Source: an uncultured Altererythrobacter sp. (GTDB taxonomy: Bacteria; Pseudomonadota; Alphaproteobacteria; Sphingomonadales; Sphingomonadaceae). From it: DNA of 64,000 nt. A program made the position numbers and the translations under genes. The DNA is taken from NCBI GenBank assembly GCA_913056125.1, contig CAJXNC010000013.1:1-64000 (forward strand), written 5' to 3'. The notes under the pieces were generated by a model. The model was not told where the DNA came from. It saw only the letters and a program-made list of their open reading frames with translations, and did not search any database. Every line of letters starts with the position of its first letter. Within the stretch, counting starts at the first letter, position 1. Of this stretch, positions 1 to 8,417 are shown one piece after another.

Positions 1-1
1 C

Positions 2-376
2 ACGCTGGAGGTTCCCGCCTTCAACACCGTGCCGATGAGCACCGAGGCGATGACGGTGGAACGCCTGACCATGACCGACCAGGACACCATCGTGCACGAG
101 CTGACCTATTCGGATCCCGAGGTCTATGTCGAGCCGTGGACGACGCGGATCGAGTGGCGCCGCGACGACGATTACGAGTTCTACGAATATGCCTGCCACG
201 AGGGCAATTACATGCCGCGCGACTATATCAGCGCCAGCCGTGCGCAACAGGAACGCATTGCGCGGGGCGAGGAAGAAGCGGTGACGGCGGAGAATGACGA
301 CCGCGCGCGCTTTGCCCAGCCCTTCGACCGCGATCCGGGCGTCGCCCCGCCCCCGGGTGGACCGTTCGGCGGCTGA
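2..376 (+). CDS. C-terminal part of a hypothetical protein (5' end outside window)
   Basis: The reading frame is open from the left edge, so the gene starts before the window. The visible 124 residues contain a W-T-x-R-x-E-W segment followed by an E-Y-A-C-H-E-G-N-Y stretch (encoded near 187-210) and end in a Pro/Gly-rich tail. Tails of this kind occur in uncharacterised exported bacterial proteins, but I cannot name a family from the fragment. An internal GTG at 29 is unlikely to be the true start because the frame continues upstream without a stop. A hairpin terminator follows the stop codon. Function unknown. Confidence 0.6.
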   Translation, partial: TLEVPAFNTVPMSTEAMTVERLTMTDQDTIVHELTYSDPEVYVEPWTTRIEWRRDDDYEFYEYACHEGNYMPRDYISASRAQQERIARGEEEAVTAENDDRARFAQPFDRDPGVAPPPGGPFGG

Positions 377-398
377 TCCCCGGCTTTGCCTGACACAG

Positions 399-435
399 AA
401 AAGGCCCCGATCCGCGCAGGACCGGGGCCTTTTTC
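399..435. terminator. bidirectional rho-independent terminator
   Basis: The stem AAGGCCCCG / CGGGGCCTT closes a loop of about 13 nt. A T run follows on the plus strand and an A run precedes it, so it can end the truncated plus-strand gene and the convergent minus-strand gene whose stop lies at 457. Confidence 0.85.
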
Positions 436-456
436 ATGCGCCCGTAAAGGAGTGGC

Positions 457-1740
457 CTATTCCTCGCCCGAGTCCCCGTCGGCATCGGGAACGGCGCGGA
501 TCGGGGGAGCAGGCTCGATCTCCTCGAACTCTTCCAACTCCGAATAGGGCTGTTCGACGGGTTGCATGCCTTCGACCAGCTCGATCTCGTACTGGCCGCC
601 GCCGCCGATCGTGCTCGCCTTGACGCGCAGGTTCTCGAGCCAGCCCGGCTCATCGGCAACGGGCGACAGGTCGATGGCAATGCGCGAGTTGAGCCCTTCG
701 CCGCCATCATCGTCGGTCATCAGGCTGGCAAAGCCGAGCGGCGTCTCGAAACCGAGTTCGAGGAAGGCGTCGATGGCACTGGGGAAATCCTCGTCCTCGA
801 ACAGCGGCGTGGTCATGTTGAAAGTGACCTCGCCATCGCCGCTACGGATTGCCTCGATCGCCTCGGGCGTCAGCTCATAGGAAATCTCGACCGGGTCGAG
901 CGAGCCGCTTTCATAGCCTTCACCCAGCCGTCCGCCGAGCCTCTCACCGAGACCGATCATCTGCACCGGCGATTGCAGAACGGGGTAGGACTCCTCGGCC
1001 ACGCGCAGCGTGTAATCGCCATAGCTGTCGCCATAGGGCATGGCGCGGATGGTATAGACGCCCGTTTCCGGCAGGACGTAGCGGATCAGCGAGTTGAGCC
1101 CGCCGCCGCCATCGTCATTGCTGGCCACCGGTTCGCCTGCCATGCCCTCTCCCGCATAGAGTTCGAGCATCGGATCGAGCCAGTCATCCTCCGCCACCAG
1201 CGCAACTTCGAGCAACTGCCCTTCCTCGCCGGCAATGGTGAAGAGATGGCTGCCCGCCGCATCGAGCGTGCCACTGGTGTCGGATCCGAACCAGACTTCG
1301 CGCGACTTGACCGGTTCGCGCACGCTTTCGCGCAGGCGCAGTTCGAAGGGGCCGTAACTTTCGTCTTCGGACAGGAAACCATAGGCGCTGACGGTAATTT
1401 CGATCCGCTGGCCGAATTCCGAATAGATTTCCGCGCGCGAGGCAAGGCCGTCACCGCCATCATCGTCTTCCGCAATAATCTCTCCGGTTTCGAGGTCGAC
1501 CACGGTCATCACCGGATCGAGTTCGGATTCACCGGTCGGGACGGCATCGATGGTCAGCGTCATGCCTGCGGGGATGGTGTAGGTGAAGACCACGGGGGTA
1601 GAGCCGACCGTATCCGAAAAGACGCGCACCACGCTTGCTTCATTGTCGAGATCGCGGATCTCCTGCGCACTTGCCGCGCCCGGAAGCGCGAGCGCTGCCG
1701 CACCCGCCAGCATGAGAGCCCTGGTCAATTTGCGTGTCAT
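457..1740 (-). CDS. exported protein with three PPC-like (pre-peptidase C-terminal type) repeats
   Basis: 427 residues with a clear Sec signal peptide (cleavage after A25, ASA|QE). The mature part holds three beta-rich modules, each ending in the same acidic turn: DDDGGDGLASR (92-102), DDGGGGLNSLI (209-219) and DDDGGEGLNSRI (343-354). The first two modules also carry the phrase L-D-P-x-(L/M)-x-(L/V), which fits PPC-type domains fused to secreted peptidases; no peptidase domain is present here. The Asp/Gly turns could bind Ca2+, but that is inference. The last ~40 residues are Glu/Pro-rich. Probably periplasmic or surface exposed. Monocistronic, convergent with the upstream gene. Function unknown. 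Confidence 0.75.
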   Translation of the reverse strand: MTRKLTRALMLAGAAALALPGAASAQEIRDLDNEASVVRVFSDTVGSTPVVFTYTIPAGMTLTIDAVPTGESELDPVMTVVDLETGEIIAEDDDGGDGLASRAEIYSEFGQRIEITVSAYGFLSEDESYGPFELRLRESVREPVKSREVWFGSDTSGTLDAAGSHLFTIAGEEGQLLEVALVAEDDWLDPMLELYAGEGMAGEPVASNDDGGGGLNSLIRYVLPETGVYTIRAMPYGDSYGDYTLRVAEESYPVLQSPVQMIGLGERLGGRLGEGYESGSLDPVEISYELTPEAIEAIRSGDGEVTFNMTTPLFEDEDFPSAIDAFLELGFETPLGFASLMTDDDGGEGLNSRIAIDLSPVADEPGWLENLRVKASTIGGGGQYEIELVEGMQPVEQPYSELEEFEEIEPAPPIRAVPDADGDSGEE

Positions 1741-1820
1741 CTGTTGCCCCTTCTAGCCAGCCCGAAAGCCTGTTCTCGCAGGCACCACATCCACTCTACG
1801 AGGTCAAAGCTTAATCCCCT

Positions 1821-2360
1821 CTATGTCCCCCGTTCATTTCCGCGCCATTCGTCCTCGAGAATCGCCCAGATCCAGCTGTCGCACCAGCCGATATGCGTTT
1901 TCATGGCATCGCGGAAATGCCCCTCCAGCGTGAAACCGAGCCGCTGCACCAGCCGGTTCGAAGCAGTATTGCGCGGATCGATATCGGCGAAGACGCGGTG
2001 CACCCCCTCGACGCGGAACAGCTGGGTCAGCAAGGCGGAAAGACATTCGGTGGCGATCCCGCGCCGCTCGTGCCCCGGCACGATCATGTAGCCGATCTCG
2101 CATACCTGTTCGCCTTCGGCCGAAGCGACCATGCGCAGCACAGGATCGCCGCCTTCGTGCGGCACCGCCACCCAGGTGCGCCCTCCCCATTCGCGGTCGA
2201 ACAGCCAGGCGCGCAAGGCCTCGACATCGTCGAACGGCCCGCGGCTCCAATAGCGCATCAGTTCCGGGTCCGAATAGGCGCGGAAGAAGGTGTGCTCATC
2301 CCCTTCCTGCAAGGGACGCAGGGTGAAGCGCGCTGTAGCGAGGGTCGGGATCTCGATCAT
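1821..2360 (-). CDS. GNAT family N-acetyltransferase (RimJ/RimL-like)
   Basis: 179 residues. The start (I-E-I-P-T-L-A-T-A-R-F-T-L-R-P-L) is typical of the Acetyltransf_3 family. The acetyl-CoA loop is seen in V-P-G-H-E-R-R-G-I-A-T-E (about residues 90-101), followed by R-V-F-A-D-I-D-P-R-N-T-A-S-N-R-L-V-Q-R-L-G-F, the hallmark of RimJ/RimL-type enzymes. Members acetylate N-terminal or small-molecule amines; the substrate here cannot be told. Cytosolic, probably a single-gene unit. Confidence 0.85.
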   Translation of the reverse strand: MIEIPTLATARFTLRPLQEGDEHTFFRAYSDPELMRYWSRGPFDDVEALRAWLFDREWGGRTWVAVPHEGGDPVLRMVASAEGEQVCEIGYMIVPGHERRGIATECLSALLTQLFRVEGVHRVFADIDPRNTASNRLVQRLGFTLEGHFRDAMKTHIGWCDSWIWAILEDEWRGNERGT

Positions 2361-2499
2361 GGGATGAGCAGTAGAGGCTCATGCGGCCGGGGCAAGTGGT
2401 GGCACCGCTTCGACGCGCTGCACCGCGACGCCCCGCGCGATTCTCCTCGACTCGCCTCCCTGTGATAATAATTTCCAGAAACCGGGGGAGGTCACTGGC

Positions 2500-3399
2500 A
2501 TGCTCGACACAATCAAACGCCATAGAAGGGCGCTGGTCCTGCTGGGTATCCCGCTTCTGGCCATTCCGGCCTCGGCGCAGCTGGCGCCCAATTTCAGCTG
2601 GGTTCCGCCGGACGACCGCGCGATCACGCAGCTGACCGACGAGCTTTCCGTCGTTACCCTGTCCATGCCAGGCAATGTTGCTGTGCTGCACGGTCCCGAC
2701 GGCGTGCTGCTGGTCGACAACCAGATGCCGCAGAACGATGCGCAACTGGTGGCCGACATCCACACCATTACCGGCGCGGAGGAGGTGCGCTTCATCGTCA
2801 ACAGCCATGGCCATCCCGACCACCTGGGCGGCAATGCGCTGTGGAAGGCGCGCGGGGCGACCAATATCGCGCACGCCAATGTGCGCGTGACCCTGACCGA
2901 TCCCGATCCCGACATGCAGCCGGTGGTGACCTATGAGGGCGAACTGCGTTTCCATGTAAACGGGCAGACCGTGAATATCGTCCATGCCGAGCCCGCCCAC
3001 ACCAATGGCGATAGCGTGGTCTGGTTCGAGGAGGCCAATGTCGTCCACACGGGCGATATCTATCTCAACAAGGCCTTCCCGGTGATCGACCAGACGGGAA
3101 GCCTTGACGGGTTGATCGTGGCGCTGGAAGCGATTGCCGCGCGGGCCGATGCGGATACGCGGATCATTCCCGGACACGGCCCGGTTTCGAACAAGGCCGA
3201 GCTGGAGGGATATATTGCCGGCATGCACGAAATGCGCGCCATCATCACCGGCATGGTGGATGAGGGGATGAGCATGGAAGAGGCGATCGCGGCCAAGCCC
3301 TTCGCGCAATTCGAAGAGGAATACGATCTGCTGACCGGCTTTTTCAGCCCCGACAGCATTGTCGGCATGTTCTACCAGGTGATCAGCGAGGGGCGCTAG
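2500..3399 (+). CDS. exported metallo-beta-lactamase-fold hydrolase
   Basis: 299 residues with a signal peptide ending at ASA|Q (about residue 27). The zinc site is complete: H103-x-H105-x-D107-H108 in SHGHPDHLGG, H167 in AEPAHTNGD, D186 in HTGD and H226 in IPGHGP. The layout resembles periplasmic MBL hydrolases related to subclass B3 and to the quinoprotein-relay proteins, but family membership alone does not make it a beta-lactamase. The start is preceded by GGGGGAGG. The C-terminal 70 residues form a helical tail. The substrate is unknown. Confidence 0.85.
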   Translation: MLDTIKRHRRALVLLGIPLLAIPASAQLAPNFSWVPPDDRAITQLTDELSVVTLSMPGNVAVLHGPDGVLLVDNQMPQNDAQLVADIHTITGAEEVRFIVNSHGHPDHLGGNALWKARGATNIAHANVRVTLTDPDPDMQPVVTYEGELRFHVNGQTVNIVHAEPAHTNGDSVVWFEEANVVHTGDIYLNKAFPVIDQTGSLDGLIVALEAIAARADADTRIIPGHGPVSNKAELEGYIAGMHEMRAIITGMVDEGMSMEEAIAAKPFAQFEEEYDLLTGFFSPDSIVGMFYQVISEGR

Positions 3400-3405
3400 G
3401 CGCTT

Positions 3406-4197
3406 CTAGTCGCCGGTCAGGTGCTCGACCAGAGCCCTGACCTTCTTCTGCCGCCATTGCGGACGCGGAGCGACCAGCCAATAGGCGCGGCGGCAATCGC
3501 TTTCCTTGTCGAGCGCGACAAGGCGACCATCCTCAAGCGCCTCGGCCACCAGCGGAAAAGGCATGGTTGCCCTGCCCAATCCAGCCAGCGCGGATGACAG
3601 CGCCTGCCCGGCATTGCCGACCTGCAGCAGCACGTCCTCGCCTTGGGGTGCGGGATAGGCCGGCCAGCCGATCCATCCATCGGCGGCATCGGGCGTGGCG
3701 ACGGTGACCTTGCAACCGGGCGCCAATTGCACGCCCTCGAGTTCGCCCGGCCCTTCGATCAGGCGGATGGCGACATCGAGATTGGCCTCCGTGAAGTCGG
3801 CGTCCTCGTCTGCGATCAGCTGGTAGCGCACATCGGGATTGGCCGAGCGGAATGCCGCCAGGCGCGGCGCCAGCCACTGGGCATAGAATTCGCGCGGCAC
3901 GGCGATCGCATAATGCGAGCTTGTCTGCCCGGACTGCATCGCCTGCACGCTTTCCTCGAAGCGCAAGAAGCCTTCGCGCAGGGAATCGAGACCGCTTTCC
4001 GCCTCGTCGGTAAGTTCCAGCCCCTTGGAGGTGCGGCGGAACAGCACCACGCCGAGTACATCCTCCAGCGCGCGAATTTGCTGCCCCACCGCGGCTGGCG
4101 TCACCGCCAGCTCGTCCGCAGCGCGGGTAAAGCTGAGGTGCCGCGCGGCGGCATCGAATACGCGCAAGGCGTTCAGGGGCAGGTGCGTACGCTTCAT
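3406..4197 (-). CDS. LysR family transcriptional regulator (GcvA-like)
   Basis: 264 residues from the ATG at 4195-4197. The frame extends upstream to 4278, but that extension is not LysR-like. The N-terminal winged helix reads LPLNALRVFDAAARHLSFTRAADELAVTPAAVGQQI, the GcvA/AmpR type of LysR domain. The effector-binding half is shorter than usual, with the last strands reduced. It lies head to head with the M14 peptidase gene across 128 bp, the usual LysR layout, so that peptidase is the natural candidate target. The spacer holds an AT-rich GCAATTG patch near 4274. Confidence 0.85.
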   Translation of the reverse strand: MKRTHLPLNALRVFDAAARHLSFTRAADELAVTPAAVGQQIRALEDVLGVVLFRRTSKGLELTDEAESGLDSLREGFLRFEESVQAMQSGQTSSHYAIAVPREFYAQWLAPRLAAFRSANPDVRYQLIADEDADFTEANLDVAIRLIEGPGELEGVQLAPGCKVTVATPDAADGWIGWPAYPAPQGEDVLLQVGNAGQALSSALAGLGRATMPFPLVAEALEDGRLVALDKESDCRRAYWLVAPRPQWRQKKVRALVEHLTGD

Positions 4198-4325
4198 GGA
4201 AGGCGCGATGTAGGCTGACGGTACGATCTGGGCAAGCCGCTGCGGGCAAGAAGCGCGAAGCCACTTGACCCATTGCAATTGAAACTACAGGAGCAGCGCA
4301 TCCCTCCCTCCTCCCGGAGTCTTGC

Positions 4326-6926
4326 ATGCGCCGCCTGTTCGCCGCCCTTTCCCTGATCATTGCCACCATCGCCACGCCTGCCGCAGCCCAGAGCATGGCC
4401 GAAGGCACCTTTGCCGAGGACATCCCGACGCTCGAACAAGTGGTCGGACATGCCACAGGCACAAGGATCACCACGCCCGAACAGGCCCTAACCTACCTAG
4501 AAGCTCTGGCCGAGGCCGCGCCCGATCGCATGCTGTTGATCGAGTATGCGCAAAGCTGGGAAGAGCGCCCGCTGGTTTATGCGGTGATCACCTCGACAGC
4601 AAACATGGCGCGGATCGACGCCGTTCGCGCGGACCTGCAGCAGCTCGGCAATGGCACCGCGCCCGCCCAGCTCGCCAATGTGCTGCCCGTCACCTGGCTA
4701 TCCTACGGCGTGCATGGGGACGAGATTTCCAGCACCGATGCCGGACTTGCCCTCGCCTATCACCTGCTCGCCAGTGAGGGCGATGCTTCGGTCGACAATA
4801 TCCTCGCCAGTTCGGTGGTGATTATCGACCCGAGCCAGAACCCGGACGGGCGCGCGCGCTTCGTCAACAAGTATCGCGAACAGCTGGGCATCACGCCCTT
4901 TGCCGATCGCTACACGGCAGGCCACGACCAGCCCTGGCCCGGAGGTCGCTTCAACCATTATTTGTTCGACATGAACCGCGACTGGTTCGCCCTGACCCAG
5001 CCCGAAACGCGCGGCAAGGTCACCGCCCTGCGCCAATGGCAGCCGGTCGTCTATGTCGATGCGCATGAGCAGAGCGGCGACGACACCTATTTCTTCCCGC
5101 CCAATGCCGAGCCGCTCAACCCGCATGTCACGGCCAAGCAGCTGGACAAGATCGCGCTGATCGGCCGCGCCAATGGCGCTGCACTCGATGCGCTGGGCGA
5201 GCCCTATTTCACGCGCGAAGCCTTCGACCTGTTCTATCCCGGATACGGCGACACCTGGCCGACGCTCAACGGTTCGATCGGAATGACCTATGAGCAAGGT
5301 TCGGCGCGCGGCCTCGTTTTCGAGCGTCGCGACGGCACACTGCTGACCTATGCCGACACGGTTCGCAACCACTTCGCCACCAGCCTCGCGACAGCGCGCG
5401 TGGTGGCCGAGAACGCCGACAGCTTCCTCGCCGATTATGCCGAATATCGCCGCAGCACGGCCAATGGCGCGGTGGGCACCGGCACCTATGTCATCGACCT
5501 GGCCCAGCGCCCGTGGAATGCCGAGCAGCTGGCCCGCCGGCTTGTCTTCCAGGGCATTGCCGTTTCCCGCGTTGCCGGGCCAGCCAGCGCCTGCGGCAAG
5601 ACCTATGCCGATGGCTATCTCGCCGTCTCGCTGCGCCAGCCCAATGCACGGCTGATCCGCAGCCTGCTCGATACCGATACGCAATTGGCGGCCGACTACA
5701 TGGAAAGCCAGGAAGACCGCCGCCGCCGCGAACTGGGTCACGAAATCTACGACACCACTGCATGGTCGGTCGGGCTGATGTCGGGCCTCGACGTGCAGCT
5801 TTGCGCCAATGCCGCATCAGGCACGCCGATCGCAGCCGAAGACCCGCTGCCTGCGCGCGCCGAGCAATCGGGCGCATTCGGCTTGGCCATTCCCTGGACC
5901 GATAGCGGCCAGGTTCGCCTGGTGACCATGGCGCTCGAGAATGGCCTGACCGGCAGGGCGAGCGATGAAGCCTTTACCGCCAATGGTCGCACCTTCCCGC
6001 GCGGTACTGTGATCTTCACCCTGCGCGATAACGATAACGACCTCTCCGCCCTGGTTGCCATGGCCGAACGGATCGGCGCCGAGACGGTGGCTCTGCAGAG
6101 CGGCTGGGTCGAGGACGGCCCGAATCTGGGCAGCGATTCCTTCGTGCGCCTCGATACGCCCAGCGTGGCCATGCTGTGGGACGATGGCGTGGACCCGACC
6201 TCCGCCGGTTCGATCCGCTACACGCTGGAACGCCGCCTCGGCCTGCCCGTGGCGCCGATCCGCACCGGCACTGTCGGCTATGCCGAGCTTGGCCGGTACG
6301 ATGTGCTGATCGTGCCCGAAGGCTCCTATGACGACATCAACGGACCCATCGCCGCCTATGCGCGCAATGGCGGCGTGGTGGTGGTAATGGGCGAAGCCCT
6401 GGTGGACTTCTCCATTGGCGATGGTGCGTTGTTCTCGCTGTCACGCGAAACCGTACTGGGCGGCGAACCGGCCAAGGACGAGGACGAAGAACAGGTCGTC
6501 GCCGGCAGCGAACTCGACAGCGAGGAGGAATACCTCAAGGCGATTGCCGATCGCTCGCGCCGCCCGGACACCCTGCCAGGCGCACTGCTCCATACGCAGG
6601 TGGACGAGGACAGTTTCCTCGCCTCCGGCTATGACGAGGCCGCACCGGTCGTGTTTACTTCGGGCAATCTCGTCTTCGCTCCGCTGACCCGCGGCGAAGG
6701 GATCAACGTGGTGCGCTATGCCGCAGCCGACGAGCTGGTCGCCTCGGGCTATGTGTGGGACGAGAACCGCCGCCAGATGGCCTACAAGCCCTACATGGTG
6801 GCGCAGCCTGCGGGCGAAGGTCTCGCTATCGGCTTCGCGCAGGACCCGACCGTGCGCGCCTATCTCGACGGGCTCGACCTGCTGCTCGCCAATGCCGTGC
6901 TGATGGCCCCCGCACGGGTGCGGTAG
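4326..6926 (+). CDS. exported M14 family zinc metallocarboxypeptidase
   Basis: 866 residues with a Sec signal (AAA|QS near residue 22). Zinc ligands are H130 and E133 in YGVHGDE and H247 in VDAHEQ. NPDGR (172-176) matches the substrate-carboxylate-binding segment, and E323 in MTYEQG is the likely general base. After the catalytic domain come about 480 residues of beta-rich and GATase-like sequence (for example R-Y-D-V-L-I-V-P-E-G), as in the long M14 proteins of marine proteobacteria. It probably trims peptides in the periplasm. Divergent from the LysR gene at 3406-4197. Confidence 0.87.
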   Translation: MRRLFAALSLIIATIATPAAAQSMAEGTFAEDIPTLEQVVGHATGTRITTPEQALTYLEALAEAAPDRMLLIEYAQSWEERPLVYAVITSTANMARIDAVRADLQQLGNGTAPAQLANVLPVTWLSYGVHGDEISSTDAGLALAYHLLASEGDASVDNILASSVVIIDPSQNPDGRARFVNKYREQLGITPFADRYTAGHDQPWPGGRFNHYLFDMNRDWFALTQPETRGKVTALRQWQPVVYVDAHEQSGDDTYFFPPNAEPLNPHVTAKQLDKIALIGRANGAALDALGEPYFTREAFDLFYPGYGDTWPTLNGSIGMTYEQGSARGLVFERRDGTLLTYADTVRNHFATSLATARVVAENADSFLADYAEYRRSTANGAVGTGTYVIDLAQRPWNAEQLARRLVFQGIAVSRVAGPASACGKTYADGYLAVSLRQPNARLIRSLLDTDTQLAADYMESQEDRRRRELGHEIYDTTAWSVGLMSGLDVQLCANAASGTPIAAEDPLPARAEQSGAFGLAIPWTDSGQVRLVTMALENGLTGRASDEAFTANGRTFPRGTVIFTLRDNDNDLSALVAMAERIGAETVALQSGWVEDGPNLGSDSFVRLDTPSVAMLWDDGVDPTSAGSIRYTLERRLGLPVAPIRTGTVGYAELGRYDVLIVPEGSYDDINGPIAAYARNGGVVVVMGEALVDFSIGDGALFSLSRETVLGGEPAKDEDEEQVVAGSELDSEEEYLKAIADRSRRPDTLPGALLHTQVDEDSFLASGYDEAAPVVFTSGNLVFAPLTRGEGINVVRYAAADELVASGYVWDENRRQMAYKPYMVAQPAGEGLAIGFAQDPTVRAYLDGLDLLLANAVLMAPARVR

Positions 6927-7007
6927 GAAGGGCGGCCCCTCTCGTTTGGAGCGACTCAGCACCGAGTGATACAAGGCGTGAACTGTAGGGTCGTCCGGGG
7001 AGAGAGG

Positions 7008-7208
7008 ATGATGCACAGGGCAATGGTCCCGCTATCCATGAACTCGGCGCGCGAGGAGGTCATCCTTGCGCTCACTTCCCCCACGCGCAAGTCCGCCAAG
7101 GTCCACAAGCTCCGTGCAGCAAGGCTGCTGAAGGGCGCAGTGTGCTGCATCAAGGCTAACCCGGACGCTGCCTATGACTGGACCCTGCTTGGATCGGACA
7201 AGCATTAG
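7008..7208 (+). CDS. small hypothetical ORF in a lower-GC patch
   Basis: Up to 66 codons, starting at one of two adjacent ATGs (7008 or 7011) about 5-8 nt behind GGGGAG. The product is basic, with a run A-R-E-E-V-I-L-A-L-T-S-P-T-R-K-S-A-K-V-H-K-L-R-A-A-R, and has no signal peptide or membrane segment. I recognise no family. It is the only candidate in the 375 bp between the M14 peptidase and the interrupted membrane gene. Base composition is clearly poorer in GC than in the neighbours. It may be a remnant or not expressed. Confidence 0.3.
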   Translation: MMHRAMVPLSMNSAREEVILALTSPTRKSAKVHKLRAARLLKGAVCCIKANPDAAYDWTLLGSDKH

Positions 7209-7301
7209 GACGCATTTATCGGCCGTTTTTGGGGTGGAAAGCTGACGCTGGGCGGCTAGTCCAATATTGCGGACCTTCGATGATACAGATACGCGGTAAT
7301 T

Positions 7302-7871
7302 ATGGACAATCTTGAGAAGTTTGAGCCGGTCCTCGGTCCGCGTTTCAACACTGACTTCGTCGATGGAAGGGAATGGATTGTCGCTCGTGCCAGCAAGAGT
7401 TGGTTTGTCATTCCCTTCATCAGTATCTGGCTTTTTGGTTGGACGGCCGGAGGCATTGCTGCACTTACGCAATTCCTAGGTGGCGAAGCACAGCTTTTCT
7501 TGGGGGTCTGACTAATCGGTTGGGCTGTTGGCTGGGTCTTCGCAGCCAGTTGGTTAGGTTGGCAATTGGCAGGCCAACTTCAAATCACGACAGAGGGTCC
7601 TGCGCTAATTTACCGCTGGAAAATGCCTCTATTATCGAAAACGAAGCGCTATGACGTCCGGCAGGTTCGTAATGTCCGAGCCGGATCAGCCAGTTTTCCC
7701 TGGGGAGTCAACTTCCTGAATGTAAGCTACCCTCCCTTCTTTCCAGGCATGCCTGGCAGCGTGCAATTTGACTATGGGGGGAGGACCGTGAACGTGATGC
7801 CTGGCCTCGACCAAACAGAAGGTCGGGCAATAGCTGCTTGGCTCGCAAAAAGACTGCCAAAACAGACATAG
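7302..7871 (+). pseudogene. membrane protein gene interrupted by one in-frame TGA
   Basis: One frame runs from ATG 7302 to the stop at 7871 and is broken only by TGA at 7509-7511. Codons 1-69 give a soluble start and a first hydrophobic helix (F-V-I-P-F-I-S-I-W-L-F-G-W-T-A-G-G-I). After the TGA comes L-I-G-W-A-V-G-W-V-F-A-A-S-W-L-G-W, a second helix, then about 100 residues of beta-rich, PH-like sequence. The context G-V-(stop)-L-I-G-W suggests a TGG Trp codon changed to TGA. There are no other lesions, so the change is recent or a sequencing error. If intact, it is a 189-residue protein of unknown function. Lower GC than its neighbours. Confidence 0.7.
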
Positions 7872-7936
7872 CCGGCAGAACACAGACGTCCGTAAATGGG
7901 TCGAAAGCCGACCTTGGCGTCACCCGAAGGTAGAAC

Positions 7937-8332
7937 TCAGTCCGCCGGTGGTGCCTCGAGCGGGAAGCGTGGGATCGCCACTTCGAACAGCGTACCGTCC
8001 TGCCGCGCGAAAGAGTAATGTCCCTCCATCGCGCCCTGGCTGGTGGTCAGTTCGCAGCCCGAGACATAATCATGCGTGGCACCGGGAGCGAGGATCGGGG
8101 TTTCCCCCACCACGCCCTCTCCATCGACGACATTGACCATGCCGCGCGCATCGCTGATGCGCCAATGGCGGGTCCGCAGCTGCACCGTATCATCTCGGCC
8201 ATTCTCGAGGCGGATATGATAGACCCAGAACCAGCGGCCTGCCTCCACCCGAGACTGTTCGGGCATGAAGTTGACGGACACGCGAACGGTCACGCCCGCA
8301 GTAATGGCGACATGCTGGAACAGCGAGTGCAT
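7937..8332 (-). CDS. apaG: ApaG family protein
   Basis: 131 residues from the ATG at 8330-8332; the longer frame to 8383 adds non-family sequence. The core reads Y-H-I-R-L-E-N-G-R-D-D-T-V-Q-L-R-T-R-H-W-R-I-S-D-A, then G-E-G-V-V-G-E-T-P-I-L-A-P-G and S-G-C-E-L-T-T-S-Q-G-A-M-E-G-H-Y, all diagnostic of ApaG (DUF525, fibronectin-III-like fold). ApaG is linked genetically to Co2+/Mg2+ efflux and Ap4A metabolism in enterobacteria, but its biochemical role is not settled. Cytosolic. A 6-bp hairpin (GCCACA/TGTGGC, 8377-8395) separates it from the kinase gene upstream on the same strand. Confidence 0.93.
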   Translation of the reverse strand: MHSLFQHVAITAGVTVRVSVNFMPEQSRVEAGRWFWVYHIRLENGRDDTVQLRTRHWRISDARGMVNVVDGEGVVGETPILAPGATHDYVSGCELTTSQGAMEGHYSFARQDGTLFEVAIPRFPLEAPPAD

Positions 8333-8417
8333 GGCGGTCTTGGTCACGAGTCGCGAGCGTAACGGGATTCCCCACGGCCACAAGGGGCATGTGGCTCAAT
8401 TCACCGATGCAAATCGG

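Noticed and set aside
562-2091. 509-codon plus-strand frame over the PPC-like and GNAT genes
   Set aside because: It crosses two well-supported minus-strand genes and the gap between them; the product is His/Arg-rich and featureless.
2500-3399. True class B beta-lactamase
   Set aside because: The zinc ligands fit the superfamily, but the exact subclass signatures cannot be established by eye, so only MBL-fold hydrolase is claimed.
7032-7472. 146-codon minus-strand frame opposite the low-GC patch
   Set aside because: No ribosome site or family signal; it overlaps the better-supported interrupted membrane gene.
7509-7511. TGA as a selenocysteine codon
   Set aside because: It lies within a membrane helix, no SECIS-like stem was seen right after it, and the context fits a Trp codon; selenoproteins do not place Sec there.
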